The notes: generated from the sequence alone by a model not told the origin. A stretch of DNA of 35,547 bases from Streptomyces griseoflavus (GCF_014649995.1 NZ_BMUC01000015.1:1-35547); one strand, 5' to 3'. Shown: positions 7,370 to 15,910, numbered from the stretch's first letter. Numbers and translations: made by a program.

Positions 7370-7441
7370 TTAGCTCACGATCAGTTCCTTGGCCCCGTAC
7401 CCGAAGAACGCGGGCAGCGACCAGGCCCGCAACCTGCACAC
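7370..7441 (-). CDS. Micro-ORF (23 aa) upstream of the membrane peptide
   Basis: The frame starts at GTG 7441, behind GAGGGAGG about 11 bases away. It reads CRLRAWSLPAFFGYGAKELI then VS, and stops at TAA 7370-7372. Twenty-two of 23 codons end in G or C, which is unlikely by chance. The TAA merges into the AAGGAGG of the next micro-ORF. Alternatively it is the surviving C-terminus of a longer gene, since the Fic frame upstream is out of phase with it. Not recognised. Confidence 0.45.
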   Translation of the reverse strand: MCRLRAWSLPAFFGYGAKELIVS

Positions 7442-8121
7442 CGCGCTGCGATCCTCCCTCTGGTCGTGACTTGCTTCCGTTGGACAGGCGGCGCTCCGCC
7501 GCGGTGACCAGGACCCCAAGCAGCACCGCAAGATCGACCGCGCCGTCGGCGTCGTCGGCCCAGCGGGTGGCTTGCAGTGGGTGTACCTGGTCGCGTGGGG
7601 CGCCTTCGCGGGCAAGGACGAAGGCCAGTGCCAGCATGGCCGCGCGGGCGTTGCCGTCTTCGAACGGATGGAAGAACAGGACGTCGAGGTAGGTCCGGGC
7701 CGCACGTGAGGGGAGGGGCAGGTCCGGTTGAGAGCTCTCGGACAAACAGCTCTCGAACAACGACGGAGTGCTGGGTGGCAGGCCGTAGCGTTCCAGCCCA
7801 CCCTTCGCGAAGGCCGGCTCTGTGCGGAAAAGGGGCGGAAGGTTGGTGCAGAACTGTCCGTTGCCAGTTCTCCATGAGGTCGAAGCTCAGCCGTCTGCCC
7901 TGTGCCGCGTCGGCGAGGGCCAGGTCAAGGGCGGTCAGGATCTGCTTGGTCCCTTCGGCGTCGCGGCTGCCGCGTGTGGTGGTGAAGAAGTCCCGGACAC
8001 CGTCGTATGCCGGTGCCCCCGCGCCCGGGTGAGCGCCACTCCAGTACGGCCAAGAGATCTGTGTGCGAATGCGCAGCCAGTCGGCGAGCGAGTCCCGATG
8101 GTGGCCGGGCCCGAACGTCAC
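7442..8121 (-). pseudogene. Fic-domain protein, one-base frameshift
   Basis: The GTG at 8121 overlaps the upstream gene by GTGA, so translation is coupled. The first 96 or so codons encode a helical region (LTALDLALADAAQGRRLSF, LMENWQRTVLHQPSAP). A frame change at the TTTT run near 7830 follows. The next frame then gives FRTEPAFAKGGLERYGLPP, PLPSRAARTYLDVLFF and the Fic signature HPFEDGNAR, where Fic AMP/nucleotide transferases have HPFx(D/E)GN(G/K)R with catalytic His. Removing one T restores a continuous product. The Fic part ends near LSNGSKS, where codon bias fades. It was probably a Fic-type toxin-like enzyme with the preceding gene as partner. Confidence 0.72.
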
Positions 8122-8798
8122 CGGTTTCCGTCCACGGTCCGGGCGAACCGCGAACTCACCGTGTCGACCACTACGACGTCCGGTGCGATCCAGCTGCCGA
8201 ATCGGCCGCCGACTGCGCTTTCCACGATCTCGCGACCTCGTTCCTCGTCAATGCCGTTGTAGGCGAGGAACCATCCGAGGACCTGCTTGCAGTGCCCGTA
8301 CCAGCCGCTCTCGGCCCGCGTCTTGTCGGCCACCACGGTCACCAGCCGCGTGCACGCGCGCTCCCAATGCCAGGGATCCGCAGAGGACAGGGACACCGTT
8401 GAGTGCGATGGCGGCGCCAAGGCGGAGAAGCGCCCCGCCAAATCCTCGATCCAGTCACGCCACTCGAGCAAGGCTGCAACGGCCACCGGGGCGGTCGTGT
8501 CCGCCGTCGTCACGGAGTGGCGGGCACAGCACCACACGTCGACGACCCCGCCGTCGGTGTCCCCCTCACCCACAGACCAGTTCCAACCGCAGGCCCACCG
8601 GCCGTAGCGGTTCACCAGGAACTCGGTGACGGGGTCCAGCGAGCGCCACCAGTGCTCTTCGACGGCCTCAGGGCTGGGCAGCAAGAGTGCGACAAGACCG
8701 GCCAATGCCTCCGCCGCCTCCTCGTCCAGCTCGAACGGATGCCGCAACGGATCGACTTCTGCCCAGGTCAGGGTGCGTGCCCACAGTTCGCTCACCAC
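8118..8798 (-). CDS. Hypothetical protein coupled to the Fic gene
   Basis: About 226 residues. I prefer the GTG at 8798 or 8795 (VSELWARTLTWAEVD); a TTG at 8810 is also open. The protein is rich in Trp and acidic residues (EAVEEHWWRSLDPVTEFLVN, RYGRWACGWNWSVGEGDTDG, WHWERACTRLVTVV) and has no membrane segment. It ends with a predicted strand region (APDVVVVDTVSS). The stop overlaps the Fic start, so the two form an operon, and it could act as partner or antidote of the Fic enzyme. It is far longer than FicA antitoxins and lacks a visible (S/T)xxxE(G/N) inhibitory motif. The IS5 element lies about 80 bp upstream and may have replaced its promoter. Confidence 0.62.
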   Translation of the reverse strand: MVSELWARTLTWAEVDPLRHPFELDEEAAEALAGLVALLLPSPEAVEEHWWRSLDPVTEFLVNRYGRWACGWNWSVGEGDTDGGVVDVWCCARHSVTTADTTAPVAVAALLEWRDWIEDLAGRFSALAPPSHSTVSLSSADPWHWERACTRLVTVVADKTRAESGWYGHCKQVLGWFLAYNGIDEERGREIVESAVGGRFGSWIAPDVVVVDTVSSRFARTVDGNR

Positions 8799-8874
8799 GC
8801 CACTCTGCAACCATTTTGAATCGAACGGGGAATGATCTTCAAAGCCGGCGGTTCACCCAGCTCAGACCGACTCG

Positions 8875-9728
8875 TGAACAGCCTCAGACGGTGTCTTGAT
8901 TGGCGCCGGCTCGTTGCGCCAGACATGGACATAGTTGAACGGCTGGTGCCGGACGGGCTGTGGGAGATCTTCCAGACGGTGGCGCCGGTACGCGCCCAAG
9001 GTGGAGGCCGGCGGCGGTGCGATGACCGCGCGGTCCTAGCCGCGACCATCTTCGTGGCCACCTCGGGCTGCACCTGGCGGCAACTGCCGCCGGTCTTCGG
9101 CGCCTCCTGGCAGACGGTCCACCGCCGCTTCACCGAGTGGTCCACGACCCGGGTGTGGGCCAAGCTGCACCGCGTGGTGCTGGACCGGCTCGGCGGGAGC
9201 GGCGAGCTGGACTGGTCGAGGTGCGCGATCGACTCGGCAAGCGTCCGGGCAGTCAAAGGGGTCCCCTGACTGGACCGAATCCCACCGACCGCGGCAAGCT
9301 CGGGTCGAAAATTCACGTCATCTGCGACCGCAGCGGGCTGCCGATCTCGGTGGGTATCTCCGGCGCCAACCTCCACGACAGCCAAACCCTGATCCCGCTG
9401 ATGCGCGGTATCCCACCGATCCGCTCCCGCTACGGGCCCCGACGCCGCCGGCCGGCCAAGCTTCACGCGGACAAGGGCTACGACTTCGACCACCTGCGCG
9501 GCTGGTTGCGCCGTCGACAGATCGTGCCACGCATCGCCCGCCGCGGTATCGAGCCGTCCGGCCGTCTGGGCCGGCATCGCTGGGTGATCGAGCGCACGAT
9601 GTCCTGGCTGAACGGCTGCCGGCGTCTGCACCGCCGCTACGAGCGCACGGCGGAACACTTCCTCGCCTTCGTCGGCATGGCCAGCGCCCTCATTTGCTAC
9701 CGCCGACTCGTCCGATGAGGCTCACTTT
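8875..9728 (+). mobile_element. IS5-family insertion sequence, apparently complete
   Basis: An element of about 850 bp containing a two-frame transposase (8925-9718). Imperfect terminal inverted repeats can be aligned: left GTGAACAGCCTCAGACGG near 8875, and right (reverse complement) GTGAGCCTCATCGGACG near 9726. Exact ends and target duplication could not be fixed by eye. Confidence 0.65.
8925..9718 (+). CDS. IS5-family transposase with programmed -1 frameshift
   Basis: The first frame starts at about 8925 (MDIVERLVPDGLWEIFQTVA). It has the helix-turn-helix-like FVATSGCTWRQLPPVFGASW and the first catalytic motif AIDSASVRAVKG, and stops at TGA 9267-9269. The second frame continues directly with GPLTGPNPTDRGKLGSKIHV, carries HADKGYDFDHL (second Asp) and the C-terminal RHRWVIERTMSWLNGCRRLH (catalytic Glu), and ends at 9718. 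The switch occurs at AAAGGGG (9255-9261), a typical slippery run for -1 frameshifting in the IS427 group. The DDE triad is intact, so the element may be functional. It sits directly upstream of the Fic operon. Confidence 0.85.
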
Positions 9729-9754
9729 CCCCGCAGTCCAGCGCCAGGGGCGAT

Positions 9755-10022
9755 CTACCAGTGATGCCAGACCTCTGCGGGAGTGATGTCCCAGGAGGTG
9801 CCCGCGATCTCTCCCGTATTAAAGAACGATGCCCAGCTCAGGACCGTATCGCCAGCGCGCTGTCCGCCCCGATCGAACTCGAAGTCCGGCCAGCACAGGT
9901 CGCCCGTGAGGCAAAACGAGATGCCCAGGCCACGAGCTCAGCGGCCCAACCGTCTGGCAGGGAACGTAGCCCCATCGCTCCCGCTCTGAGTCCGCGAGCA
10001 CCGCCCAATAGTCCATGTCCAT
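9755..10022 (-). pseudogene. Small hypothetical protein, frameshifted
   Basis: The front starts at ATG 10022 (MDMDYWAVLADSERERWGYV) and stays in frame to about 9930. From about 9925 a different frame gives a convincing tail (ISFCLTGDLCWPDFEFDRGG, LSWASFFNTGEIAGTSWDIT, PAEVWHHW) ending at TAG 9755-9757. Both halves have good codon bias. The junction is probably a small deletion or a single-base change around GAGCTCGTGGCCTGG. Function is not recognised. The aromatic, acidic composition is like small cytoplasmic proteins found with polymorphic-toxin immunity genes, but this is only a resemblance. Confidence 0.5.
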
Positions 10023-10029
10023 CGACGCA

Positions 10030-10653
10030 TGATCGTCCTCACGGCGCTGTCGACACAATCTGACCGAGGACGCAGAGAAGCACCCGGGTCCACGCTCACG
10101 CTCGCCCCCCTGTCGCAGCCAATCAAGACACCGTCTAAGTCCCAGGCACCGAACTTGTAGGCGACCGCGTCAGCGGAGCGGTAGGCCTGGACGAGGAGCC
10201 CGGCAAGTTCGGCGCGCTCTTCGGCAGGGGCCGTGTGGTAGGCGCGGGACAGCTCGATCAGCAACTCCGGGACCGCGCGGACGATCCGCGTGTATTGGGC
10301 TGCGACCCGCCAGCGGGCGGCGTCCGCGACCGCTGTGCGCAGCTCATGCATCGGGCGGACAGTGCCATCCTCGGGGGCGTCGTAGGTGGCGATCGCGGCG
10401 GAAAGCGCCGGCAGCGCGTCGGGCACACGAGTGTTCACTGCGCCGCGATCAGTGCACAGGCGGCCCGGGTCGACTCCGAGAGCATGGGCGATGGCTTCGA
10501 GGGTTGCGTCCGTGACGCCTCGCTCGATCTTCCGGACGGTGCCGAGCGCACGCACGCCGCGTCGGCAAGCTGCCGCTGCGTCATTCTCGGCCGCGTCACA
10601 TTGCGGTAGTAGGCGAACCGCCGGCCTACACCGCCATCCGTAAATGCGGGCAT
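10030..10653 (-). pseudogene. XRE-family regulator, frameshifted and 3'-truncated
   Basis: The ATG at 10653 has GGAG five bases upstream. The N-terminal helix-turn-helix begins in this frame (RPRMTQRQLADAACV). It then continues one frame over (LGTVRKIERGVTDATLEAIA, HALGVDPGRLC), which implies one base lost near GTGCGCTCGGC at about 10550. The body (VPDALPALSAAIATYDAPED, RPMHELRTAVADAARWRVAA, AELAGLLVQAYRSADAVAYK) matches Streptomyces XRE regulators with a C-terminal helical-repeat sensor region. The family is usually about twice this length. Similarity stops near 10120, where sequence belonging to the next gene (9755-10022) begins. It is inactive as it stands. Confidence 0.72.
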
Positions 10654-10761
10654 CCTGGCTCCAGTTCGGTGCGTCCACTCCGAACGGTACCCGCGTCTTC
10701 ACTCCGTGCTCACCTGGATCGGCTCCACCAACTCCCGGCTGGTGGGGCCGTTTCATGCCGG

Positions 10762-11404
10762 TCAGGCGCGGACGAGGTCGGTGAGCTGGGTGAGGCTGTC
10801 GATCCGCCAGTCCGCCGCTGCCACGACGTCGGCGGCGGCCCCCCTCAAGTGCCCCAACGGGCCGCGGCGAATGTGGGCCGCCCGCAGGCCGGCTGCCTTC
10901 GCAGGGAAGACATCGTTGGCCGGATGATCGCCGACGTACAGGGTCGCACCCGGTGCCGCCTGCGCGACCTCGACGACCCGCTGAAAGAACCCGGGGTCCG
11001 GCTTCGCCACACCCCACTCCCCCGAGGTGACGATCAGGTCCGCCGGCAGATTGAGGCCCCGCAGCAACTCACCCGCGCGTACGGTCTGGTTCCCGGCGAT
11101 GACCACGCGAACGCCCAGCTGGCGCAGTGCGGACAGTGCCGGGCGGACGTCGTCGTACAGGTCGCCCTCATCCAGGTCTTCCCCGCGGTCGGCGGCTTCA
11201 CGGGCCTGATACTCGGCAGCGACATCGAGTCCCGGCCGCACCAAACGGAGAGCTTCGGCAGTTGTCACTGCCCCGGGCGACAACAGCACCCACGAGCGCG
11301 GACAGAGTATGGCGAGGAACACCCAGCCGGTCGGCCCACGACGCCCAGTAGCGGTCGTCCCGGGTGATCGTCTCGCCGACATCGAACACGATGGTCTCAA
11401 TCAC
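10762..11404 (-). pseudogene. HAD-family hydrolase, one-base frameshift
   Basis: The frame opens at GTG 11404 (VIETIVFDVGETITRDDRYW), giving HAD motif I, with a Gly replacing the second Asp of DxD (DVGET). It continues through WADRLGVPRHTLSALVGAVV. After an extra base at about 11265 (GACAACTGCC) the next frame carries the rest. This has LYDDVRPALSALRQLGVRVV followed by AGN (motif II position), GEWGVAKPDPGFFQRV (motif III Lys) and LYVGDHPANDVFPAKAAGLR (motif IV GDxxxND). All four motif regions and a normal total length of about 214 residues are present. A single indel is therefore the only defect, and a sequence check decides whether it is real. The substrate is unknown. Confidence 0.75.
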
Positions 11405-11569
11405 TTCCCGCAGCCTGAACCCCACGCCGGCTTGCACGGCGAGGGACGCCCTGACCTGCCGTGGACGGGACGCGCGGCAGCGTGGTCGGGGTCATAGCCA
11501 GGGCTGTGCAGCCACGGCCGGTGTCCTGTGACACGGAACCGTGTACGTGTCATCGAATGGTGCGCGACC

Positions 11570-11935
11570 ATGGGAGCCATGGGCTCACGACGATGCGACA
11601 GGTGCGAACTGATCATTGGGGAAGGCTGCGACTGCCCTGCAGACGGAAGCACTCCTCGAGAGGTAGACGGGGCGGCTGTCGCCCCGCGCGCCCCAAAGGG
11701 CTTCGTCCTCGACAGGATCCTGGTCTCGCCTCGGGGTTACGCACATATCCCGGGTGCGTGCGTCCACTATGTGGAGTCGCCCGAAGACGCGGCATGGGGA
11801 TGGATCCCCAACCCAGCCCCAGGACAGTGGGGCAAGATCAGTGAACTTGATCCTGCACAGGCCACATCAGGCAACACGACACTGCGCGCCAAGAGGCGCT
11901 GTCCGGACTGCGAACACTTCATAGGCCCGTTCTGA
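11570..11935 (+). CDS. Small Cys-rich (zinc-binding-like) protein
   Basis: The start is taken at ATG 11570 or 11579 (MGSRRCDRCELIIGEGCDCP). Upstream codons (MTRNRVRVIEWCA) look less natural. The 121-residue product has CDRC and CDC near the N-terminus and CPDCEHF at the C-terminus (CxxC...CxC...CxxC), consistent with zinc binding. Between them is an acidic/aromatic segment with AAWGWIPNPAPGQWGKISEL. The family is not recognised. Codon bias is good and the frame is intact. It is transcribed toward the ISAzo13 remnant 15 bp downstream. Confidence 0.6.
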   Translation: MGAMGSRRCDRCELIIGEGCDCPADGSTPREVDGAAVAPRAPKGFVLDRILVSPRGYAHIPGACVHYVESPEDAAWGWIPNPAPGQWGKISELDPAQATSGNTTLRAKRRCPDCEHFIGPF

Positions 11936-11950
11936 GGGCGTTGGTCTGGC

Positions 11951-12392
11951 ATGAATGGGTTGGACGAGCAACGGACGGCACTGACAGCGAAGTTCGCAGC
12001 GATGCTGCCTGACTTGGAGGAGCGGCAGCGTCGACTGCTGATAGGGATGAAGGCCCGGTCGCTCGAGCACGGCGGGATCAGGGCGGTTGCCCGCGCCGCA
12101 GGCGTTCGTGAGGGCGCGGTGTCGCTTGGCATGCGGGAACCTGAGTCCGGTCAGGGCCCGCTGGGTCGGATCCGCAGGGTCGGCGGTGGCCGCAGGCGTC
12201 TGGTCGAGCGCGAGCCGGTCCTGCGAGTATCGACCGGGCCAGAATGTACGGCTGCGGCCTCCTTCCCCCCACCACCAGGCACACAGCCCGACCAGCCTGC
12301 CGAACTGACTCGGCAGGGATACCGGATCGGCCCGGACACGGTGGGCGGTCTGCTGCGCGAGGAGGGCTTCAGCCTGCAGGGCAACGCCAAAG
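11951..12392 (+). pseudogene. ISAzo13-family transposase remnant
   Basis: The ATG at 11951 opens MNGLDEQRTALTAKFAAMLP, then EERQRRLLIGMKARSLEHGG, ARAAGVREGAVSLGMRE and GRIRRVGGGRRRLVE. This is the characteristic N-terminus of ISAzo13 (Rhodopirellula-type DDE) transposases. The next conserved block is replaced by a short degenerate stretch (about 12230-12300). ELTRQGYRIGPDTVGGLLRE and EGFSLQGNAKV then follow. Similarity ends near 12392, where sequence belonging to an opposite-strand XRE gene begins. Only the N-terminal third is left and no DDE residues remain, so it is dead. Confidence 0.78.
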
Positions 12393-12568
12393 TCTGGGAG
12401 GGCGCAGTCGAGGAGAGCTCGGACCAGTACGGGGGTGGTGCCGCGTTCGCCGGTCTCGATCCGGCTGAGAGAGCCCTGGTTCACCTCGATCTGCGCAGCG
12501 ACCTCGGCGAGGGAGAGGCCGGCCGCCTCTCGTAACTGGCGTATTTGCGTAGCGAGTTGGCGCTGCAC
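12393..12568 (-). pseudogene. XRE regulator N-terminus, cut by the ISAzo13 remnant
   Basis: The frame starts at GTG 12568 with GGGAGAG upstream. It encodes QRQLATQIRQLREAAGLSLA, EVAAQIEVNQGSLSRIETGE and VLVRALLDCALPDF. This is a complete helix-turn-helix of the type at the N-terminus of XRE regulators that carry a C-terminal DUF5753 domain in Streptomyces. After this the frame continues as antisense of the ISAzo13 remnant, so the sensor domain has been removed. The truncated DNA-binding domain could still be made. Confidence 0.65.
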
Positions 12569-12639
12569 GCGACGCTCTCCCTGGTTGGCGCTGGACGGCA
12601 GACAGGAACGGCATGACTGCCAGCGACACGGTGGCGATG

Positions 12640-13395
12640 AGCTGAGGATGGAGGCGGCCGGGCGGTTTGCCCAGGGCGTCGAGAACTCGGTCATCGCGCA
12701 CGACCTGCGAGTCAGCGTCCGGTCGGTTCAACGCTGGCGCAGAGCCTGGTCGCAGAACGGGTCCCGGGCCCTGGCCTCCAAGGGCCCGGCATCACTGCCG
12801 CTGCTGAGCGACGAGCTGTTCGCCGTGCTCGAGCGGGAGCTGGCCAAGGGGCCGGTCGCGCACGGCTGGCCGGACCAGACCTGGACCCTGTCGCGGATCA
12901 AGACGCTGATCGGGCGCCGGTTCCACAAGAGCTACACCATGCAAGGGGTGGCCGCCCTGCTCAAGCGGCATGGCTGGAGCTGCCAGGTCCCCGCCCGCCG
13001 AGCGCTCGAGCGGGACGAGGCGGCTGTGGCCGGCTGGGTGAAGGAGACCTGATCCCAGGTGGAAGGACCGTGGCGGCGCTCGACGCCTGGCTCGCCTTCG
13101 AGGACGAGGCCGGATTCTCGATGACGCCGCCGACCACCCGCACCTGGTCCCGCCGCGGCCACACCCCGGTGATCCGCGTGCCGGGCCGCTCCCGCCGCCG
13201 CTCATCAGTGGCTGCCCTGGCCTGCTACAAGGCCGGCGAACCCTCGCGGCTGATCTACCGGCCTTGCCCGAACACCCGGCCCGACGGGCGCAAGAGCTTC
13301 TCCTGGAAGGACTACCGCGACCCGATCCAAACCGCCCACCAGCAGCTCGGCGGCCCGATCGTGCTGGTCTGGGACAACTTGAACGACCCACCGGT
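12640..13395 (+). pseudogene. IS630-family transposase remnant
   Basis: The first segment (about 12648-13052) encodes the winged-helix region EAAGRFAQGVENSVIAHDLR, VSVRSVQRWRRAWSQNGSRA and GPVAHGWPDQTWTLSRIKTL, up to WVKET and a TGA. The second segment, one frame over from about 13055, gives LDAWLAFEDEAGFSM (first catalytic Asp), TRTWSRRGHTPVIRV and GGPIVLVWDNLN (second Asp). Similarity stops right after DNLN. The final Glu motif and the right end are missing, as is the extreme N-terminus. The element is dead and truncated on both sides. Confidence 0.8.
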
Positions 13396-13539
13396 GGACT
13401 CCAAGCCCGGAGCCGTGCGGAACCCCTTCAGCGGACGGTTCACCGGACCGGCGCAGCATACGGGCCCGCGGGCATCACTCCCCTGCTCGGGCAGGCCGGG
13501 GGGCGGTGCAAGACCCTGCCCGGCGCTCCACCCGCCCCC

Positions 13540-13770
13540 TCAATGTCGGGGCGAGGCTTCTTCACATCCGCGGCCGCTGGGGCTCCGCCAGCCGCGTCGG
13601 CAGCGTCTGCTCGAACGCGAGTATTCCCCGGCTCCTCGCACCATGGCGGTGTACAGGCCGTCGAACTCCAGTTCATGGAGATCGAGTCCTTGGACGCGGA
13701 CGTGCCGGGAGACCAGGTCCGAGGTCGTGGCCCGGTGTTGCTCGTGCGCGTCGCGTTCCGTCGCGGCCAC
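13540..13770 (-). CDS. Small hypothetical protein, possibly a fragment
   Basis: The start at GTG 13770 is supported by GAGGGGGAG three bases upstream. The first 50 codons are strongly GC-biased (AATERDAHEQHRATTSDLVS, RHVRVQGLDLHELEFDGLYT, AMVRGAGEYSR). The remaining 25 residues are Arg/Ser-rich and look out of phase, so a frameshift near 13620 is likely. No family recognised. The 145 bases between this gene and the IS630 remnant hold nothing identifiable. Confidence 0.42.
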   Translation of the reverse strand: MAATERDAHEQHRATTSDLVSRHVRVQGLDLHELEFDGLYTAMVRGAGEYSRSSRRCRRGWRSPSGRGCEEASPRH

Positions 13771-14070
13771 TGGCTCCCCCTCTTCTCCAGCGCGGTATCT
13801 CCCCCGCTCACGCCGTGATCCTGTGTGGTCAGGCGGCTGACCGAGTATCGCCCCCACGGGCTCATGGCATTCCGCGTCGGGCCAGGCCGGCGTGATCTGT
13901 CGTAAAGGGCTGATGAACTGCTGCCTGACAGTCTGTTCGCACTGCTGAACACCGACGCGGCGGCCGGCCACAGGCCCCCGGGGCGCATGGCGGCCCGGGG
14001 CCCTTCGTGCTTCAGAGGCCCTGCCGGGGGTGCCGGAGGCGGGCCTGGACAGCGGCCCGCCTCCATGGGA

Positions 14071-14922
14071 TCACGGGTTCCAGGTCATGGTGGCGTAGAC
14101 CCGGTCGAAGCGTCGCGCGGCCAGGTCCTGCCGGGAGATCGACCAGGAGTAGAAGGCCGCCTCCAGGCCGCGGAGGCTGTGTTCCCACTGCGCGAGGCAC
14201 ACCCAGTCCTCGGGCCGTACGCCCGGCTCGGCCGGGGACCTCTCGCCCCGCTCTTCCGCTCGTGCCGCCTCCCGTCCCGCCGCCACGCTGGGGTCCTCCA
14301 CCTCGTTCTCGTCCGCGGCGTACCCGCCCAACTGGACCCCGGTGTGGATGTCGTCGTGCGGCAGGACCGTCCACACGTCGCACAGCTCGCGGGCACGGGG
14401 GTGTTCGGGGAGGGTCTTGCAACCGAAGGGAGACCCGGGGTCGTAGACCGAGATGTGGAAGGGCAGGGAGACGGCGGTCCTCAGATGGAGCGGGCCTTGA
14501 GGGAAGTCCGCTTCGTCTGAGACGTTCCTCCATCCCGGACTGAGGTCAAGCCGGCGTTCCTCGACGGGCGCGCCCGCGGGGATGTGAAGTGCGGTGCCCA
14601 GGCTCTCCTCGCCGATCCCGTCGGGGTCGGGGTCGGCGAAGAGCAGAAGGTGACCATCGGCGGGTAGGTCGAGACCGGTCGCTCCGGCGGGCAGTGCGGC
14701 GAGGTCGACGGTGGCGGCGAGCTCGCACCACGGGTCGGGGACGTCGGCGGGAAGCATGAGGGGCCCGCCGAGCCGACCCACCACCGGCCCCTCTCCCCTG
14801 GCGTCCAGGAGTGCGCAGGGGCGGGCAAGGTCCGTCCACCGCTGGATGTCGTCCGGCGGGATGCCCGCAGCGAGGGCACTCTCACGGAACTCGCCCAGTC
14901 GGTCCAGCATTTCGGGAGTCAC
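14071..14922 (-). CDS. DUF1963 family protein
   Basis: The GTG at 14922 follows AGGAGG by four bases. The 283-residue protein has the DUF1963 (YwqG-like) layout. An N-terminal helix precedes a strand with GPVVGRLGGPLMLPADVP, then the W-containing segment and the ATVDLAALPAGATGLDLPAD block. GHLLLFADPDPDG, the polar mid region, HTGVQLGGYAADENEVEDPS and a C-terminal Trp/Arg-rich segment (YSWSISRQDLAARRFDRVYA) follow. DUF1963 proteins are cytoplasmic beta-rich proteins of unknown biochemical role, common in Streptomyces. No indels or lost motifs were seen, so this is one of the first clearly intact genes inside the telomere. It appears monocistronic. Confidence 0.8.
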   Translation of the reverse strand: MTPEMLDRLGEFRESALAAGIPPDDIQRWTDLARPCALLDARGEGPVVGRLGGPLMLPADVPDPWCELAATVDLAALPAGATGLDLPADGHLLLFADPDPDGIGEESLGTALHIPAGAPVEERRLDLSPGWRNVSDEADFPQGPLHLRTAVSLPFHISVYDPGSPFGCKTLPEHPRARELCDVWTVLPHDDIHTGVQLGGYAADENEVEDPSVAAGREAARAEERGERSPAEPGVRPEDWVCLAQWEHSLRGLEAAFYSWSISRQDLAARRFDRVYATMTWNP

Positions 14923-15030
14923 GGGGCCTCCTGTGATCGCAGCGGGCGTCGTTCCTTCCGCCCGTGCCAGCGGTGGATGTGCCGGACAGAGCCGACGGTG
15001 TCATAGGAGGGACTGTAGGGACCGGGTGTG

Positions 15031-15074
15031 ACAACAGGTGCGGCGCGGGCGCACAACAGGTGCGGCGCGGGCGC
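15031..15074. repeat. Perfect tandem duplication of 22 bp
   Basis: Two identical 22-base units beginning ACAACAGGTGCGG lie head to tail (15031-15052 and 15053-15074) about 110 bases upstream of the DUF1963 start, in the gap before the next minus-strand gene. Confidence 0.9.
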
Positions 15075-15267
15075 CGACCGGGCCAACCCCGGGCCCGCAA
15101 CCCGCCGAGGTCCGTCAGATACCGCGGCCCACTTCAAGGTCGCCCACTGACACTGACACCCTCTCGCGCGGGCCGGCCGCGGCGGGGGACTTGCCCGAGG
15201 CGCTGTTGCCGCAGAGCACGACCAGGCGCGCTTCGCCACTCCCCCACGGTGCCGTGCGCGGCCTCCG

Positions 15268-15858
15268 TCACCCGCGGCCGACATTCCGCGAGAGCGAGCC
15301 GGGCGTCGTCGACGTCCTGGCCGTGGCTGCCGCCAGCCGGTCCAGGGAGGTGAGATCGTCGACCAGCTGTTCGATGAGGGTGCCGAGGAACGGGCCGGTG
15401 CGCATCGCCCGGCGGATCCCGTCGAGGCGCTCGGTGAGTACGGGGTCCAGGCGCAGCAGGTCGTCGGGCAGTGGCAGCGCGGCGGGTATGGACCATCGGG
15501 TGCCGTCCGGCGTCTCCTCGCGGCGGGCCGGGCCCCACGTCAGGTAGAGCTCGGACAGGTCCCGCACGGTGGCGGGCACCGGGAAGCCAGCTGTCGTCAG
15601 CACGGCGCTGAACTGCTCCCAGCGGGCCGCCTCGCATGCCTCGCGGCCCTCCGGTGCAGCCTCGTAGTCCCATTCCTCATCCGGCCAGGAAAAGGTGAGC
15701 GCGCCGTCGAAGTCGCCGCAGATCATGTCCCAGTACCCGCCGAAGACCTCCCGCAGACAGTCGTCCAAAGAGGCGGTGAAACCCGGCTGGCACGCCGTCC
15801 CGACCAGCATGGTCAGCGGGAAGCCCTGACGGGGCAGGACATGCTCCCAGCCCGACAT
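15268..15858 (-). CDS. DUF6042-like hypothetical protein
   Basis: The ATG at 15858 opens MSGWEHVLPRQGFPLTMLVG. The frame is open further upstream through HNDWW, so the true start may be earlier. The product of about 196 residues is acidic, with motifs TASLDDCLREVFGGYWDMIC, EQFSAVLTTAGFPVPATVRD, LSELYLTWG and SIPAALPLPDDLLRLDPVLT. This order resembles DUF6042 proteins of Streptomyces (unknown function), assigned from memory of the pattern. The last 20 residues lose codon bias, so the C-terminus may be altered. Same strand as the DUF1963 gene. Confidence 0.55.
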   Translation of the reverse strand: MSGWEHVLPRQGFPLTMLVGTACQPGFTASLDDCLREVFGGYWDMICGDFDGALTFSWPDEEWDYEAAPEGREACEAARWEQFSAVLTTAGFPVPATVRDLSELYLTWGPARREETPDGTRWSIPAALPLPDDLLRLDPVLTERLDGIRRAMRTGPFLGTLIEQLVDDLTSLDRLAAATARTSTTPGSLSRNVGRG

Positions 15859-15910
15859 CCACCAGTCATTGTGGCATCGCCAGGCCCCGGCGCGGCCCGG
15901 GCACAGACGC

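Noticed and set aside
13440-14066. 208-residue minus-strand frame between the IS630 remnant and DUF1963
   Set aside because: Composition is random; a shorter frame at 13540-13770 in another phase has the ribosome-binding site and codon bias.
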